This document shows positions 51,303-61,889 of a stretch of DNA of 64,000 nt, piece by piece. This stretch comes from Enterobacter sp. 10-1 (GTDB lineage: Bacteria > Pseudomonadota > Gammaproteobacteria > Enterobacterales > Enterobacteriaceae). The first letter of the stretch is position 1. Every line of letters begins with the position of its first letter. A model generated the notes under the pieces. It made no database searches. It was given only the letters and a program-made list of their open reading frames with translations, and was not told the DNA's origin. The position numbers and the translations under genes are program-made. Where the stretch lies: assembly GCA_002270295.1 (NCBI GenBank), contig NISF01000005.1:124555-188554 (forward strand), given 5' to 3'.

Positions 51303-52496
51303 ATGCGTGGTGATTTTTATCAACAGTTAACCAATAGCCTGGATACCGCTCGCGCGGAGGGGTTGTTTAAAGAAGAACGCATTATCACATCGGCGCAGCA
51401 GGCGGATATTACCGTCGGCGGCAATAGCGTGATTAACTTCTGCGCCAATAACTATCTCGGCCTCGCCAACCACCCGGAGCTGATTGCCGCGGCGAAAGCC
51501 GGCATGGACAGTCACGGCTTCGGTATGGCCTCCGTGCGTTTTATTTGCGGGACCCAGGATAGCCACAAAGCGCTTGAGAAGAAGCTGGCCGAGTTCCTCG
51601 GCATGGAAGATGCGATTCTCTACTCCTCCTGCTTTGACGCCAACGGCGGCCTGTTCGAAACCCTGCTGGGCGCGGAAGACGCCATTATCTCCGATGCCCT
51701 GAACCACGCGTCGATCATCGACGGCGTGCGCCTGTGTAAAGCGCAGCGTTTCCGCTACGCCAACAACGACATGCAGGAGCTGGAAGCGCGGCTGAAAGAG
51801 GCGCGTGAGGCCGGTGCGCGGCACGTGCTGATCGCCACCGACGGCGTGTTCTCCATGGACGGCGTGATTGCCAACCTGCGAGGCGTCTGCGACCTCGCGG
51901 ATAAATACGACGCGCTGGTCATGGTCGACGACTCTCACGCCGTCGGCTTCGTCGGCGAAAACGGCCGCGGCTCCCACGAGTACTGCGAGGTGATGGGGCG
52001 GGTGGATATCATCACCGGCACCCTCGGTAAAGCGCTGGGCGGCGCCTCCGGCGGCTATACCGCGGCGCGCAAAGAGGTGGTTGAGTGGCTGCGCCAGCGC
52101 TCGCGTCCGTATCTGTTCTCCAACTCGCTGGCTCCGGCAATCGTCGCCGCCTCCATCAAAGTGCTGGAGATGGTGGAATCCGGCGCCGAGCTGCGCGACC
52201 GTCTGTGGTCCAACGCGCGCCTGTTCCGCGAAAAAATGACCGCTGCGGGCTTTACCCTGGCGGGCGCCGATCACGCCATTATCCCGGTGATGCTCGGCGA
52301 AGCGACCGTGGCGCAGAATTTTGCGCGCGAGCTGCAAAAAGAAGGTATTTACGTCACCGGTTTCTTCTATCCGGTGGTACCAAAAGGCCAGGCGCGTATT
52401 CGCACCCAGATGTCTGCGGCGCATACCCCTGAACAAATTGAACGTGCGGTGGAAGCCTTTACCCGCATCGGTAAACAACTGGGCGTCATTGCCTGA
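51303..52496 (+). CDS. kbl: 2-amino-3-ketobutyrate CoA ligase
   Basis: 397 residues, PLP fold type [14 protein letters not shown] near residue 244 carries the PLP lysine, and VDDSHAVGF has the Asp that pairs with the pyridine nitrogen. It splits 2-amino-3-ketobutyrate with CoA into glycine and acetyl-CoA, the second step of threonine breakdown. SD TGGAGAG. The 213-base spacer to divergent hldD must hold both promoters. In E. coli this operon is Lrp-controlled. Confidence 0.97.
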   Translation: MRGDFYQQLTNSLDTARAEGLFKEERIITSAQQADITVGGNSVINFCANNYLGLANHPELIAAAKAGMDSHGFGMASVRFICGTQDSHKALEKKLAEFLGMEDAILYSSCFDANGGLFETLLGAEDAIISDALNHASIIDGVRLCKAQRFRYANNDMQELEARLKEAREAGARHVLIATDGVFSMDGVIANLRGVCDLADKYDALVMVDDSHAVGFVGENGRGSHEYCEVMGRVDIITGTLGKALGGASGGYTAARKEVVEWLRQRSRPYLFSNSLAPAIVAASIKVLEMVESGAELRDRLWSNARLFREKMTAAGFTLAGADHAIIPVMLGEATVAQNFARELQKEGIYVTGFFYPVVPKGQARIRTQMSAAHTPEQIERAVEAFTRIGKQLGVIA

Positions 52497-52505
52497 GGGT
52501 GTGAG

Positions 52506-53531
52506 ATGAAAGCGTTATCCAAACTGAAAGCGGAAGAAGGCATCTGGATGACCGACGTACCGGAACCGGAAGTCGGCCACAACGATCTGCTGATTAAAAT
52601 CCGTAAGACCGCAATTTGCGGTACCGACGTACACATCTATAACTGGGACGAATGGTCGCAGAAGACCATCCCGGTGCCGATGGTGGTAGGGCACGAATAC
52701 GTGGGTGAAGTGGTGGGTATCGGTCAGGAAGTTCGCGGCTTTAAGCTGGGCGATCGCGTTTCTGGCGAAGGTCATATTACCTGCGGCCACTGTCGTAACT
52801 GCCGCGCCGGGCGCACGCATCTGTGCCGCAACACCATTGGGGTTGGCGTTAACCGCCCCGGCTGTTTTGCCGAATATCTGGTGATCCCGGCCTTCAATGC
52901 CTTCAAAATTCCGGACAACATTTCTGACGATCTGGCGTCGATTTTTGACCCCTTTGGCAACGCCGTACACACCGCGCTCTCCTTCGACCTCGTCGGCGAA
53001 GATGTGCTGGTTTCCGGCGCCGGTCCGATTGGCATCATGGCGGCGGCGGTCGCTAAGCACGTCGGCGCGCGCAACGTGGTGATCACCGACGTGAACGAGT
53101 ACCGTCTGGGCCTGGCGCGCAAGATGGGCGTGACCCGCGCGGTTAACGTTGCGCAGGAGAGCCTTGCCGACGTGATGGCCGAGCTCGGCATGACCGAAGG
53201 GTTTGATGTGGGTCTGGAGATGTCCGGCGCGCCGCCGGCGTTTCGCACCATGCTGGACACCATGAATCACGGTGGCCGTATTGCGATGCTGGGTATTCCG
53301 CCGTCCGATATGTCCATCGACTGGACCAAAGTCATCTTTAAGGGGCTGTTCATCAAAGGGATTTACGGTCGTGAAATGTTTGAGACCTGGTACAAGATGG
53401 CGGCCCTGATCCAGTCTGGTTTAGATCTGTCGCCGATTATCACCCACCGTTTCGGCATTGATGATTTCCAGCAGGGCTTTGACGCGATGCGCTCCGGCCA
53501 GTCGGGTAAAGTGATTCTGAGCTGGGATTAA
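52506..53531 (+). CDS. tdh: L-threonine 3-dehydrogenase
   Basis: 341 residues, zinc medium-chain dehydrogenase. The catalytic zinc site (Cys38 in ICGTDVH, GHEYVG) and the structural zinc loop [15 protein letters not shown] are intact. The Rossmann motif SGAGPIG is near residue 176. It oxidises threonine to 2-amino-3-ketobutyrate, the substrate of Kbl encoded nine bases upstream. Confidence 0.98.
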   Translation: MKALSKLKAEEGIWMTDVPEPEVGHNDLLIKIRKTAICGTDVHIYNWDEWSQKTIPVPMVVGHEYVGEVVGIGQEVRGFKLGDRVSGEGHITCGHCRNCRAGRTHLCRNTIGVGVNRPGCFAEYLVIPAFNAFKIPDNISDDLASIFDPFGNAVHTALSFDLVGEDVLVSGAGPIGIMAAAVAKHVGARNVVITDVNEYRLGLARKMGVTRAVNVAQESLADVMAELGMTEGFDVGLEMSGAPPAFRTMLDTMNHGGRIAMLGIPPSDMSIDWTKVIFKGLFIKGIYGREMFETWYKMAALIQSGLDLSPIITHRFGIDDFQQGFDAMRSGQSGKVILSWD

Positions 53532-53587
53532 ACCTCCGTTATCCGCCGCGCCAGCAGATGGAAATCCGTTTGCTGGCGCATATTCTG

Positions 53588-53608
53588 AGCGCCAGCGGGC
53601 GCTTTTTT
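53588..53608 (+). terminator. kbl-tdh terminator
   Basis: AGCGCC-AGCG-GGCGCT stem followed by six T, 57 bases after the tdh stop. Confidence 0.8.
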
Positions 53609-53725
53609 ATTGGGATGTGGATAACATTTCAAACATACTTCATTGCAAACGCACTATTTCTAAATCGATTTTTTGCCAGGTCGTTTATACAGTTTGTTTA
53701 CCCATGTTTTAACCTTATAAACGCT

Positions 53726-54523
53726 ATGCCTAAACTCACCGTCTGCCTGCTAACCTGTGACTCCGCCCGCCTGCTGCGCGACGTTCTGCCCCCGCTTTTA
53801 AAAGTGGCGGATGAGTGTATTGTCGTTGATTCCGGGAGCACGGATGCGACGCTGGATATCTGCCAGCAGTTCGGGTTGCAGGTTCATCACCACGCCTATA
53901 CCGCCCACGGAGCGCAGATGAACTACGCCACGGCGCTGGCCAGTCATGACTGGGTGCTGTGTATGGACAGTGACGAAATCCTCGATAGCGAAGTTGTCGC
54001 CGCCATTCTAAGGCTTAAAGCCGGGCCGGAGATCGATCCGACCTGCGCGTGGCGCCTGCCGCGTTACTGGTACGTGCTGGGGGAGTCCGTCAGAACCATT
54101 TATCCCGTTTCATCGCCTGATTACCCGGTTCGCTTGTTCAACCGCACCGTGGCGGCCTTTAACGACCGCCCGGTGGACGATCGCGTCGTCGGCCACAGCC
54201 GCTCAATCAAGCTGCCCGGCCGCGTACGTCACGATACCTTCTACTCGCTGCATGAAGTTTTTAATAAGCTCAATAGCTATACCACCCGGCTGGTTAAACA
54301 CCAGAAGATCAGGCCGTCACTGAGCCGGGGAGCGATCGGCGCGGCTGGCGCGTTTTTTAAGTGGTATCTGTTCAGCGGGGCGTGGCGTAGCGGAAAGGTC
54401 GGGGTCGTGACCGGGCTGTACGCAACGTTGTACAGCTTCCTGAAATATTTTAAAGCCTGGTATGCCGAAGGAGATAAACGGGAACCTGCGGCCGAAAAGC
54501 GCCCGGATTCCCGCTCCCCCTAG
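53726..54523 (+). CDS. GT2 glycosyltransferase, WaaE/LgtF-like
   Basis: 265 residues. LTVCLLTCDSARLLRDVL, DSGSTDATLDI and CMDSDEILDSEVV are the GT-A nucleotide and metal motifs, and the layout resembles WaaE. A C-terminal hydrophobic or amphipathic region (about 205-245) may touch the membrane. It stands where E. coli has waaH. Together with the WaaH-like gene in the waa cluster, this looks like a swapped accessory LPS-modifying enzyme. The ATG has no clear SD, and the spacer before it (53610-53725) is AT-rich. Its stop overlaps that of yibQ. Confidence 0.75.
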   Translation: MPKLTVCLLTCDSARLLRDVLPPLLKVADECIVVDSGSTDATLDICQQFGLQVHHHAYTAHGAQMNYATALASHDWVLCMDSDEILDSEVVAAILRLKAGPEIDPTCAWRLPRYWYVLGESVRTIYPVSSPDYPVRLFNRTVAAFNDRPVDDRVVGHSRSIKLPGRVRHDTFYSLHEVFNKLNSYTTRLVKHQKIRPSLSRGAIGAAGAFFKWYLFSGAWRSGKVGVVTGLYATLYSFLKYFKAWYAEGDKREPAAEKRPDSRSP

Positions 54524-55467
54524 TTTGTCGGATTATCCCAGCCCTGCCATTTCAGCTGGTAATACTGCACCAGTGCGCTCTGACTAATGCTTTCGCTCAG
54601 AATAGTAAAGAACCGGCTGGCGTTCACCGGCTCAGGCGGACGCTGCGGCTTGCAGTATTTCACGCCGCGGAACGGGTTACGCGGCTTCGTTGGCGGCACG
54701 GTCTGCGACGGCGGTGCGCTATTTGGCGTGGAGGTATCCACCTGCGGCTCGTTTAGCAGGCTGCTCGGGCGCACGAGGGTAATGTCCGACGGCAGGCTAT
54801 AGACCATTTGCTGCAGCACGCGCACCGTGGTGGGGTGCGGGTGGCCGATAGCAATCGCCGAACCGTTACGCCGCGCCAGGGCGATCGCCCGATTGAACTG
54901 GGTGCGGATATCCGCTTCGTTTTGCGTATCGTCGAGGAACACCTTGCGCTTAATCACCTTCACGCCGGTGCCCTGCGCGGCGCGCATCGCCTGGGTGTTG
55001 CCAATGGTCACGCTGTCGAGGAAGTAGAGGTTGTAGCGCTCCAGCGCCTGCATCACCTTCTGCATCCCGAACAGGCTGGAGGTCATCGCGCTGCCCATAT
55101 GGTTGTTCAGACCCACGGCGTACGGCACTTTGCCGTAGGCTTCACGGATGATGCGCTCAATCTCGGCGCTGCTCATGTCCGGACGCAGGGTGTCTTTTTC
55201 CAGCGGTTGCTTGCTGAGCGGCGCCATCGGCAGGTGAATGAGCACCTCATGGCCGAGGCCGTGCGCTTTGGTCGCCATTTCACGGGCGTGCGGTGCATTC
55301 GGTAATACGGCGACGGAGATCGTGGCCGGCAGCGCCAGCACCTGGTTTTCCGTCTGTGGACGATAGCCAAAGTCGTCGATAACAATGGAGAGTTTGCCAG
55401 CAAAAGCCGGCGCGGCGAAAGCCAGCGTACCGGCTACCGCGAGTGCAATTCTGCGAAATTGAAGCAA
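54520..55467 (-). CDS. yibQ: Divergent polysaccharide deacetylase family protein YibQ (TTG start)
   Basis: 315 residues with a signal peptide (cleavage after AFA, residue 23). LSIVIDDFGYR right after it is the degenerate deacetylase motif, and HLPMAPL, NNHMGSAMT and IAIGHPHPTT complete the family (DUF610). Periplasmic, function unknown. The start is TTG, and no ATG fits ahead of the signal peptide. It is three bases after envC, so the operon is gpmM-envC-yibQ. Confidence 0.92.
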   Translation of the reverse strand: MLQFRRIALAVAGTLAFAAPAFAGKLSIVIDDFGYRPQTENQVLALPATISVAVLPNAPHAREMATKAHGLGHEVLIHLPMAPLSKQPLEKDTLRPDMSSAEIERIIREAYGKVPYAVGLNNHMGSAMTSSLFGMQKVMQALERYNLYFLDSVTIGNTQAMRAAQGTGVKVIKRKVFLDDTQNEADIRTQFNRAIALARRNGSAIAIGHPHPTTVRVLQQMVYSLPSDITLVRPSSLLNEPQVDTSTPNSAPPSQTVPPTKPRNPFRGVKYCKPQRPPEPVNASRFFTILSESISQSALVQYYQLKWQGWDNPTN

Positions 55468-55470
55468 AAC

Positions 55471-56742
55471 TTATCTTCCCAACCACGGCTGTGGATTGAC
55501 CGCCTGACCCTGGCGACGAATTTCGAAATAGAGCGACGGACGGCCTTGACCGCCGCTGCTGCCGACGAGGGCAATCGCCTGGCCTGCGCGGACCTGAGTC
55601 CCGACGCTGACCAGCGCGCTTTGATTATAGCCGTAGAGGCTCATATCGCCTTTACCGTGCTCCACGACCACCACCAGGCCGTAGCCCTGCAGCCAGTCGG
55701 CGAGGATCACCCGGCCATCGGCTATCGCTTTGACCTCGGTGCCTTCAGACGCGGCGATAACCATCCCCTTCCAACGTAGTTCACCTTGCAGCTGTTCGCC
55801 ATAGCGGTGAAGCAGCGTGCCGCGAACCGGCCAGTAGGCCTGGCCGCGCGGCGAACCCAGTCCGCCGGTGCGGGACATCAGGGAACGTTCACTTTCGGAT
55901 GGTTTATAGGTGGTACCTTTGCGGGATGCATCCTGCTGGCGATCGCGAACCGCCTGCGCCTCGCGGGCTTCGCGCTCCGCGCGAGCCTTAGCCGCCGCTT
56001 CTGCCTGGGCAACGCGACCGCGCAGACGCGATTCGTTGGCCCGCATTTCGCTCAGCTGCTGTTGACCCTGCTGGATAGAGGATTCGAGGCCTGAAAGCGT
56101 CTTTTTACGCTCGTTGCGCGCCTGCTCAAGCTTAGCCTGCTGCGCGCGCTGCTCGTAGACCAGCGTTTGCTGCTGGCTCTGCTTCTCTTCCAGCTCGGCC
56201 TTTTGCGCGGTGACCTCTTCACGCGTCTGCTTCAGCTGGGCGATAGTCTCCTGGCGGGCCTGGTTGAGATAACCGTAGTAGGCCTGGATACGCTGGTTGC
56301 GCTGGCCTTCTTCGCCGCTGAGGATCATCTGCATGCCGGTGTGCGGCCCCTGACGAAACGCGGCGTCCAGCTGGGCGGACAGGTTGCGCTCCTGCGAGGC
56401 GCGCTGGCGCTCCAGTTTGGCGATAGAGGCGTTCATCTCGTCAATCTGCTTGTTCAGCTGGGTCAGGGTGGCCTGGGTTTCACGCAGCTTGCGGGCGGCG
56501 GCAGAGATCGCTTCTTCCTGCGTCTTTAGCTGAGCGAGCAGGGAAGAGCGCTGCTGCTGCTGCTGCTGTATCGCACGCTGTTTAGCGGCAATATCGGCCT
56601 GAATGGATTTTAGCTGATCGCGATCGTCCGCATGGGCAGGTACGGCGCACAGCAATACGCCAGCGCTGAACGCGCTGGCGTAAAGAACGGATCGTACTGT
56701 CGTTGCGATCCATGTATTTGAATAAGTCGCCTTTCCCCTCAT
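55471..56742 (-). CDS. envC: Murein hydrolase activator EnvC
   Basis: 423 residues. A signal peptide ends at AHA (residue 38). A long coiled coil (about 40-270) includes a glutamine run from CTG repeats. The C-terminal degenerate LytM domain (about 300-420, ending NPQPWLGR) activates AmiA and AmiB at the septum under FtsEX control. The N-terminal 15 residues differ from E. coli and the SD is poor, so the exact start is uncertain. Nine bases separate it from gpmM. Confidence 0.95.
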   Translation of the reverse strand: MRGKATYSNTWIATTVRSVLYASAFSAGVLLCAVPAHADDRDQLKSIQADIAAKQRAIQQQQQQRSSLLAQLKTQEEAISAAARKLRETQATLTQLNKQIDEMNASIAKLERQRASQERNLSAQLDAAFRQGPHTGMQMILSGEEGQRNQRIQAYYGYLNQARQETIAQLKQTREEVTAQKAELEEKQSQQQTLVYEQRAQQAKLEQARNERKKTLSGLESSIQQGQQQLSEMRANESRLRGRVAQAEAAAKARAEREAREAQAVRDRQQDASRKGTTYKPSESERSLMSRTGGLGSPRGQAYWPVRGTLLHRYGEQLQGELRWKGMVIAASEGTEVKAIADGRVILADWLQGYGLVVVVEHGKGDMSLYGYNQSALVSVGTQVRAGQAIALVGSSGGQGRPSLYFEIRRQGQAVNPQPWLGR

Positions 56743-56751
56743 GGGGAAGGA

Positions 56752-58296
56752 TTATTCCACGATGAACAGCGGCTTGCCAGTCATCTCTTGCGGGATTTCC
56801 ATTCCCATCAGCGACAGCATGGTCGGAGCGATATCGGAAAGTTTGCCATCTGCGGCTGCTTTCACGGTTTTATCACCGACGTAGATCAGCGGTACCGGCA
56901 GGTTGGTGTGGGCAGTATGAGCCTGGCCGGTGGAGGGATCGCGCATCTGCTCAGCGTTGCCGTGATCGGCGGTGATCAGCAGCTGGCCGCCGACGGCTTC
57001 GACCGCGTTAACCACCTGATCGACACAGTTATCCAGCGTTTCAACGGCTTTAATCGCCGCTTCCATGACCCCGGTATGGCCGACCATATCGCCGTTTGGA
57101 TAGTTGCAGATAATGGTGTCGTACTCGCCGCCTTTGATGGCCGCAACCAGTTTTTCAGTCAGCTCGGCAGAGCTCATTTCCGGCTGCAGATCGTAGGTCG
57201 CGACTTTCGGAGAGTTGATCAAAATACGCTCTTCGCCTTTAAACGGCTCTTCGACGCCGCCGTTAAAGAAGAAGGTGACGTGCGCGTATTTTTCCGTTTC
57301 GGAGATACGCAGCTGCGTTTTATCGTTTTTCGCCATCCACTCGCCGAAGGTGTTCGCGAGCGAAGCCGGCGGGTAGGCGCAGGCGACTTTGATATCAGCG
57401 GCGTATTCGGTCAGCATGACGAAATCAAGGTTAACCGCTTTTTTACGCGCAAAGCCGTCGAAATCGGCGTTCACGAAGGCGCGGGTGATTTCACGGGCGC
57501 GGTCGGCGCGGAAGTTCATGAAAATCAGCGCGTCGCCGTCTTCCATTGCCGCATCGGCCTGGCCCGCGGCGCGAATCACGGTGGCTTTGACGAATTCGTC
57601 GTTTTCATCACGGGCGTAGGCGGCCTGCAGACCCGCAACGGCAGTATCGGCCTGGAACTCGCCCTGCGCCAGGGTCATCAGGTTATACGCCTGCTCCACG
57701 CGATCCCAGCGGTTGTCGCGATCCATGGCGTAGTAGCGACCGATAATCGAGGCCACGCGGCCTTTACCGAGGGTGGCAAATTTGTCTTCGAACTTCGCCA
57801 GCGTGCTTTCCGCGCTGCGCGGCGGAGTATCGCGGCCGTCGAGGAACGCGTGCAGGTAGATTTTTTCCGCGCCGCGCTCTGCCGCCAGTTCAACCATCGC
57901 CATGATGTGGTCTTCGTGGCTGTGAACGCCGCCAGGAGACATCAGGCCCATGATGTGTACCGCTTTACCTGCGGCAACCGCTTTGTCTACCGCCGCGGTC
58001 AGTACCGGGTTAGCAAAGAACGTCCGCTCTTTGATTTCAACATCAAGACGGGTCAGGTCCTGGTAAACGATACGACCGGCGCCAAGGTTAACGTGGCCCA
58101 CTTCGGAGTTGCCCATCTGGCGATCCGGCAGGCCTACTTCCAGGCCTGAAGCGTCAATCAGCAGATGGGGACGTTTCGCCCACAGCGCGTCCATGACGGG
58201 GGTTTTTGCGCTATAAATAGCGTTATCCTGCTGGTCTTCACGGTAGCCATAGCCATCCAGAATGACCAGTACCATAGGTTTTTTAGAAACCGACAT
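56752..58296 (-). CDS. gpmM: 2,3-bisphosphoglycerate-independent phosphoglycerate mutase
   Basis: 514 residues, alkaline phosphatase superfamily. Ser64 in MGNSEVGH is the phosphorylated residue. [10 protein letters not shown] near the start and [11 protein letters not shown] near residue 440 hold manganese ligands. It converts 3- to 2-phosphoglycerate. GAGG eight bases before the ATG fixes the start; an earlier in-frame start is not supported. First gene of gpmM-envC-yibQ, divergent from yibN. Confidence 0.97.
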   Translation of the reverse strand: MSVSKKPMVLVILDGYGYREDQQDNAIYSAKTPVMDALWAKRPHLLIDASGLEVGLPDRQMGNSEVGHVNLGAGRIVYQDLTRLDVEIKERTFFANPVLTAAVDKAVAAGKAVHIMGLMSPGGVHSHEDHIMAMVELAAERGAEKIYLHAFLDGRDTPPRSAESTLAKFEDKFATLGKGRVASIIGRYYAMDRDNRWDRVEQAYNLMTLAQGEFQADTAVAGLQAAYARDENDEFVKATVIRAAGQADAAMEDGDALIFMNFRADRAREITRAFVNADFDGFARKKAVNLDFVMLTEYAADIKVACAYPPASLANTFGEWMAKNDKTQLRISETEKYAHVTFFFNGGVEEPFKGEERILINSPKVATYDLQPEMSSAELTEKLVAAIKGGEYDTIICNYPNGDMVGHTGVMEAAIKAVETLDNCVDQVVNAVEAVGGQLLITADHGNAEQMRDPSTGQAHTAHTNLPVPLIYVGDKTVKAAADGKLSDIAPTMLSLMGMEIPQEMTGKPLFIVE

Positions 58297-58540
58297 TGCG
58301 ACAACCTCATGCTCAAAGACAGAAAATTTGCGTAATTTTACTACAGCTGAATCGATCAAATCACCGTTAAAGATCAAAGAAAGGGAGCGCCCGGGGCGAA
58401 GGGGAGCGGCAAGGGGGAGTTTTTTTCGCGGCGTGCCGCAGAAAATGCATTACATCACGCTCACTGGCTGTATTTGCCGCAATGCACAGGTATACTCCTT
58501 GCCTGGTTTTTTATCACTTAGTCGGGAGTTGTAACCCCCC

Positions 58541-58972
58541 ATGCAAGAAATTATGCAATTCGTCGGCCGTCATCCCGTCCTGAGCATCGCGTGGATCGCG
58601 CTGCTGGGTGCGGTGCTGTTCACCACCTTTAAAGGGCTGACGTCGAAAATTAAAGTCATTACCCGTGGTGAAGCGACGCGTCTGATTAACAAAGAAGATG
58701 CGGTGGTTGTCGACCTGCGTCAGCGTGACGATTTCCGTAAAGGCCACATTGCTGGTTCTCTCAACCTGCTGCCGAGCGATATCAAGGCAAATAACGTTGG
58801 TGAGTTGGAAAAGCACAAAGCACAACCCATTATAGTGGTAGACGGTTCCGGTATGCAGGCACAAGAGCCTGCGAGCGCGCTGAATAAAGCCGGATTCGAG
58901 AAGGTCTTTGTACTGAAAGAAGGCATTGCCGGCTGGAGTGGCGAAAACCTTCCGCTGGTACGCGGCAAATAA
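58541..58972 (+). CDS. yibN: Membrane-anchored rhodanese-fold protein YibN (cysteine-free)
   Basis: 143 residues. One membrane helix (about 13-31) precedes a rhodanese domain ([14 protein letters not shown], then the active-loop region [13 protein letters not shown]). The protein has no cysteine at all. E. coli YibN, as I recall, has Cys in GMQCQEPA, replaced here by Ala (codon GCA). A sulfurtransferase activity is therefore excluded. A scaffold or membrane-protein-biogenesis role is more plausible. First gene of yibN-grxC-secB-gpsA. Confidence 0.93.
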   Translation: MQEIMQFVGRHPVLSIAWIALLGAVLFTTFKGLTSKIKVITRGEATRLINKEDAVVVDLRQRDDFRKGHIAGSLNLLPSDIKANNVGELEKHKAQPIIVVDGSGMQAQEPASALNKAGFEKVFVLKEGIAGWSGENLPLVRGK

Positions 58973-59081
58973 TTTACCCCACGCCTTTATGACGTAGCAG
59001 GGTTCCCTCATTGCGGCTATCCGCTGGGGGAGCGCCTTGTTTGCGGCCTAAAATCCCCAGGGTAAAAACAGGAGTGAAGTC

Positions 59082-59333
59082 ATGGCCAATATTGATATCT
59101 ATACCAAAGCGACCTGCCCGTTCTGCGTGCGCGCTAAAGCGCTGCTGAACAGCAAAGGCGTAACGTTCAACGAACTGCCTATCGATGGCAACGCGACGAA
59201 GCGCGAAGAGATGATTCAACGCAGCGGTCGGACCACGGTTCCGCAGATTTTTATTGATGAACAGCACATTGGCGGCTGTGACGACTTGTATGCGCTTGAT
59301 TCACGTGGTGGACTTGATCCCCTGCTGCGCTAA
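59082..59333 (+). CDS. grxC: Glutaredoxin 3
   Basis: 83 residues, full length. The active site reads CPFC (residues 12-15) instead of the usual CPYC of E. coli. TVPQIFI with its cis-proline and GGCDDL for glutathione binding are intact. It reduces disulfides and glutathione mixed disulfides in the cytoplasm. The SD CAGGAGTG lies before the ATG. Confidence 0.97.
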   Translation: MANIDIYTKATCPFCVRAKALLNSKGVTFNELPIDGNATKREEMIQRSGRTTVPQIFIDEQHIGGCDDLYALDSRGGLDPLLR

Positions 59334-59391
59334 TTTTGCGTCCACCCAGTCCGGGTAGGCGTATTTAAGGACAACACGAAAGGGTTTTACT

Positions 59392-59859
59392 ATGTCAGAA
59401 CAAAACAGCACCGAAATGACTTTCCAGATCCAGCGTATTTATACCAAGGATATCTCCTTCGAAGCGCCGAATGCTCCGCAAGTTTTCCAGAAAGACTGGC
59501 AGCCAGAGGTTAAACTTGATCTGGATACCGCTTCCAGCCAGCTGGCTGAAGGCGTCTATGAAGTGGTGCTGCGTGTGACCGTAACCGCCGCGCTGGGCGA
59601 AGAAACCGCATTCCTGTGCGAAGTACAGCAGGGCGGCATCTTCTCCATCGAAGGCATTGACGGCAACCAGATGGCGCATTGCCTCGGTGCATACTGCCCG
59701 AACATCCTGTTCCCGTATGCGCGTGAGTGCATCACCAGCCTGGTTTCTCGCGGTACCTTCCCGCAACTGAACCTTGCGCCAGTGAACTTCGATGCGCTGT
59801 TTATGAACTATCTGCAGCAGCAGGCTGGCGAAGGTGCCGAACAGCATCAGGATGCCTGA
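59392..59859 (+). CDS. secB: Protein-export chaperone SecB
   Basis: 155 residues. A tetrameric chaperone that keeps precursors unfolded and hands them to SecA. The conserved core [18 protein letters not shown] and the acidic SecA-contact region are present. The stop overlaps the gpsA start (TGATG). Confidence 0.98.
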   Translation: MSEQNSTEMTFQIQRIYTKDISFEAPNAPQVFQKDWQPEVKLDLDTASSQLAEGVYEVVLRVTVTAALGEETAFLCEVQQGGIFSIEGIDGNQMAHCLGAYCPNILFPYARECITSLVSRGTFPQLNLAPVNFDALFMNYLQQQAGEGAEQHQDA

Positions 59860-60875
59860 TGAACGAACTTAATGCTGCAATGACTGTGATCGGTGCCGGC
59901 TCGTACGGCACCGCTCTTGCCATCACCCTGGCAAGAAATGGCCATCACGTTGTGCTTTGGGGCCATGACCCTAAGCACATCGCGACGCTGCAAAACGATC
60001 GCTGCAACGCCGCTTTTCTTCCCGACGTTCCCTTCCCTGACACGCTGCATCTGGAGAGCGACCTGTCGGCCGCCCTGGCCGCCAGTCGTGATATCCTGGT
60101 TGTGGTCCCGAGCCACGTCTTCGGCCAGGTTCTGCGTCAGATTAAGCCGCTAATGCGTTCCGACGCGCGCCTGGTCTGGGCCACGAAAGGCCTTGAGGCC
60201 GAAACCGGCCGCCTGCTGCAGGACGTGGCGCGGGAAGCGCTGGGGGATGATATTCCGCTGGCGGTGATCTCCGGCCCGACCTTTGCGAAAGAGCTGGCCG
60301 CAGGGCTGCCGACGGCCATCTCCCTGGCCTCGACGGACCCGCAGTTTGCGGACGATCTGCAGCACCTGCTGCACTGCGGTAAAAGCTTCCGCGTCTATAT
60401 CAATCCGGACTTCATTGGCGTCCAGCTTGGCGGCGCGGTGAAAAACGTTATCGCCATTGGGGCCGGGATGTCCGACGGTATCGGCTTTGGCGCCAATGCG
60501 CGCACCGCGCTGATTACCCGTGGTCTGGTCGAGATGTCTCGCCTGGGCGCGGCGCTGGGCGCCGATCCGGAAACCTTTATGGGGATGGCGGGTCTGGGAG
60601 ATTTGGTGCTGACCTGTACCGACAACCAATCGCGTAACCGCCGCTTCGGCATGATGCTCGGTGAGGGCATGGATGTGCAAAGCGCGCAGGATAAGATTGG
60701 TCAGGTGGTTGAAGGCTACCGCAATACCAAGGAAGTCCGCGTTCTGGCACAGCGTTTAGGCGTAGAAATGCCAATAACCGAGCAAATTTATCAGGTATTG
60801 TATTGCGGAAAAATTGCGCGCGAGGCAGCATTGACCTTGTTAGGTCGCGCACGCAAGGACGAGCGCAGCAATTAA
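59859..60875 (+). CDS. gpsA: Glycerol-3-phosphate dehydrogenase [NAD(P)+]
   Basis: 338 residues. NAD(P)-binding [10 protein letters not shown] at 12-21, catalytic Lys in [14 protein letters not shown], and [10 protein letters not shown] are family marks. It makes sn-glycerol 3-phosphate from dihydroxyacetone phosphate for phospholipids. Its ATG overlaps the secB stop. A longer frame runs back through secB and is rejected. Confidence 0.97.
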   Translation: MNELNAAMTVIGAGSYGTALAITLARNGHHVVLWGHDPKHIATLQNDRCNAAFLPDVPFPDTLHLESDLSAALAASRDILVVVPSHVFGQVLRQIKPLMRSDARLVWATKGLEAETGRLLQDVAREALGDDIPLAVISGPTFAKELAAGLPTAISLASTDPQFADDLQHLLHCGKSFRVYINPDFIGVQLGGAVKNVIAIGAGMSDGIGFGANARTALITRGLVEMSRLGAALGADPETFMGMAGLGDLVLTCTDNQSRNRRFGMMLGEGMDVQSAQDKIGQVVEGYRNTKEVRVLAQRLGVEMPITEQIYQVLYCGKIAREAALTLLGRARKDERSN

Positions 60876-60955
60876 CCTTAAAGGAACCTTTGTCACCTCG
60901 ATGACCCGGTCAGCGTAGAACTGGCCGGTCATTATGCTATCGCCTGGAGTCAGCA

Positions 60956-61777
60956 ATGCCGTGTGAAGAACTGGATATCGTCTGGAATAATATTAAAGCC
61001 GAAGCCCGGGCTTTAGCTGACTGTGAGCCGATGCTCGCCAGTTTCTACCACGCCACGCTGCTGAAGCACGAAAACCTGGGCAGCGCGCTGAGCTATATGC
61101 TGGCTAACAAGCTGGCCTCGCCGATTATGCCCGCCATCGCGATTCGTGAAGTGGTGGAAGAGGCCTATGCCGCCGACCCGGAAATGATCGCCGCCGCCGC
61201 CTGTGATATTCAGGCCGTGCGTACCCGCGACCCGGCGGTCGATAAATACTCCACGCCGCTGCTGTACCTCAAAGGATTTCACGCGCTGCAGGCCTACCGC
61301 ATCGGGCACTGGCTGTGGAATCAGGGCCGGCGCGCGCTGGCGATTTTCCTGCAAAACCAGGTTTCCGTCTCCTTCCAGGTCGATATTCACCCGGCGGCGA
61401 ATATTGGCCGGGGAATAATGCTCGACCACGCGACCGGCATTGTGGTTGGCGAAACGGCGGTGATCGAGAACGATGTCTCTATTCTGCAGTCCGTCACCCT
61501 CGGCGGTACCGGTAAAACCAGCGGCGATCGCCATCCGAAAATCCGCGAAGGCGTGATGATTGGCGCCGGGGCGAAGATCCTCGGCAATATCGAAGTGGGA
61601 CGCGGAGCCAAAATCGGCGCCGGCTCCGTGGTGCTGCAGCCCGTTCCGCCGCATACCACCGCCGCAGGCGTTCCGGCGCGCATCGTCGGCAAGCCGGAGA
61701 GCGATAAGCCGGCGATGGATATGGATCAGCACTTTAACGGCATCCACCATACGTTTGAGTACGGCGACGGGATCTAG
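60956..61777 (+). CDS. cysE: Serine O-acetyltransferase
   Basis: 273 residues. An N-terminal helical domain precedes the left-handed hexapeptide beta-helix (about 140-240), with LDHATGIVVGETAVI holding the catalytic His-Asp. The C-terminal tail ends in Ile, which inserts into CysK to form cysteine synthase. It acetylates serine, and cysteine feedback-inhibits it. 80 bases downstream of gpsA. Confidence 0.97.
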   Translation: MPCEELDIVWNNIKAEARALADCEPMLASFYHATLLKHENLGSALSYMLANKLASPIMPAIAIREVVEEAYAADPEMIAAAACDIQAVRTRDPAVDKYSTPLLYLKGFHALQAYRIGHWLWNQGRRALAIFLQNQVSVSFQVDIHPAANIGRGIMLDHATGIVVGETAVIENDVSILQSVTLGGTGKTSGDRHPKIREGVMIGAGAKILGNIEVGRGAKIGAGSVVLQPVPPHTTAAGVPARIVGKPESDKPAMDMDQHFNGIHHTFEYGDGI

Positions 61778-61889
61778 AATCGGGCAATCTTAGCGGCCGG
61801 CCTGGCGTCGGGCCGCGCTGGCCGTCCTCACGCGCTGCGCGCAGTCCATTCCAGACTGCGCCGAAAATGCCCAAATCGCGGGTAGCGCC

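Noticed and set aside
51327-52478. 383-codon open frame opposite kbl
   Set aside because: Antisense shadow of kbl with no family features.
56540-56580. CTG/CAG run resembling a phase-variable repeat in envC
   Set aside because: It encodes a glutamine stretch in the coiled coil and is imperfect; E. coli EnvC has a similar stretch, so slippage control is unlikely.
56788-58149. 453-codon open frame opposite gpmM
   Set aside because: Shadow of a conserved essential-pathway gene; no recognisable domain.
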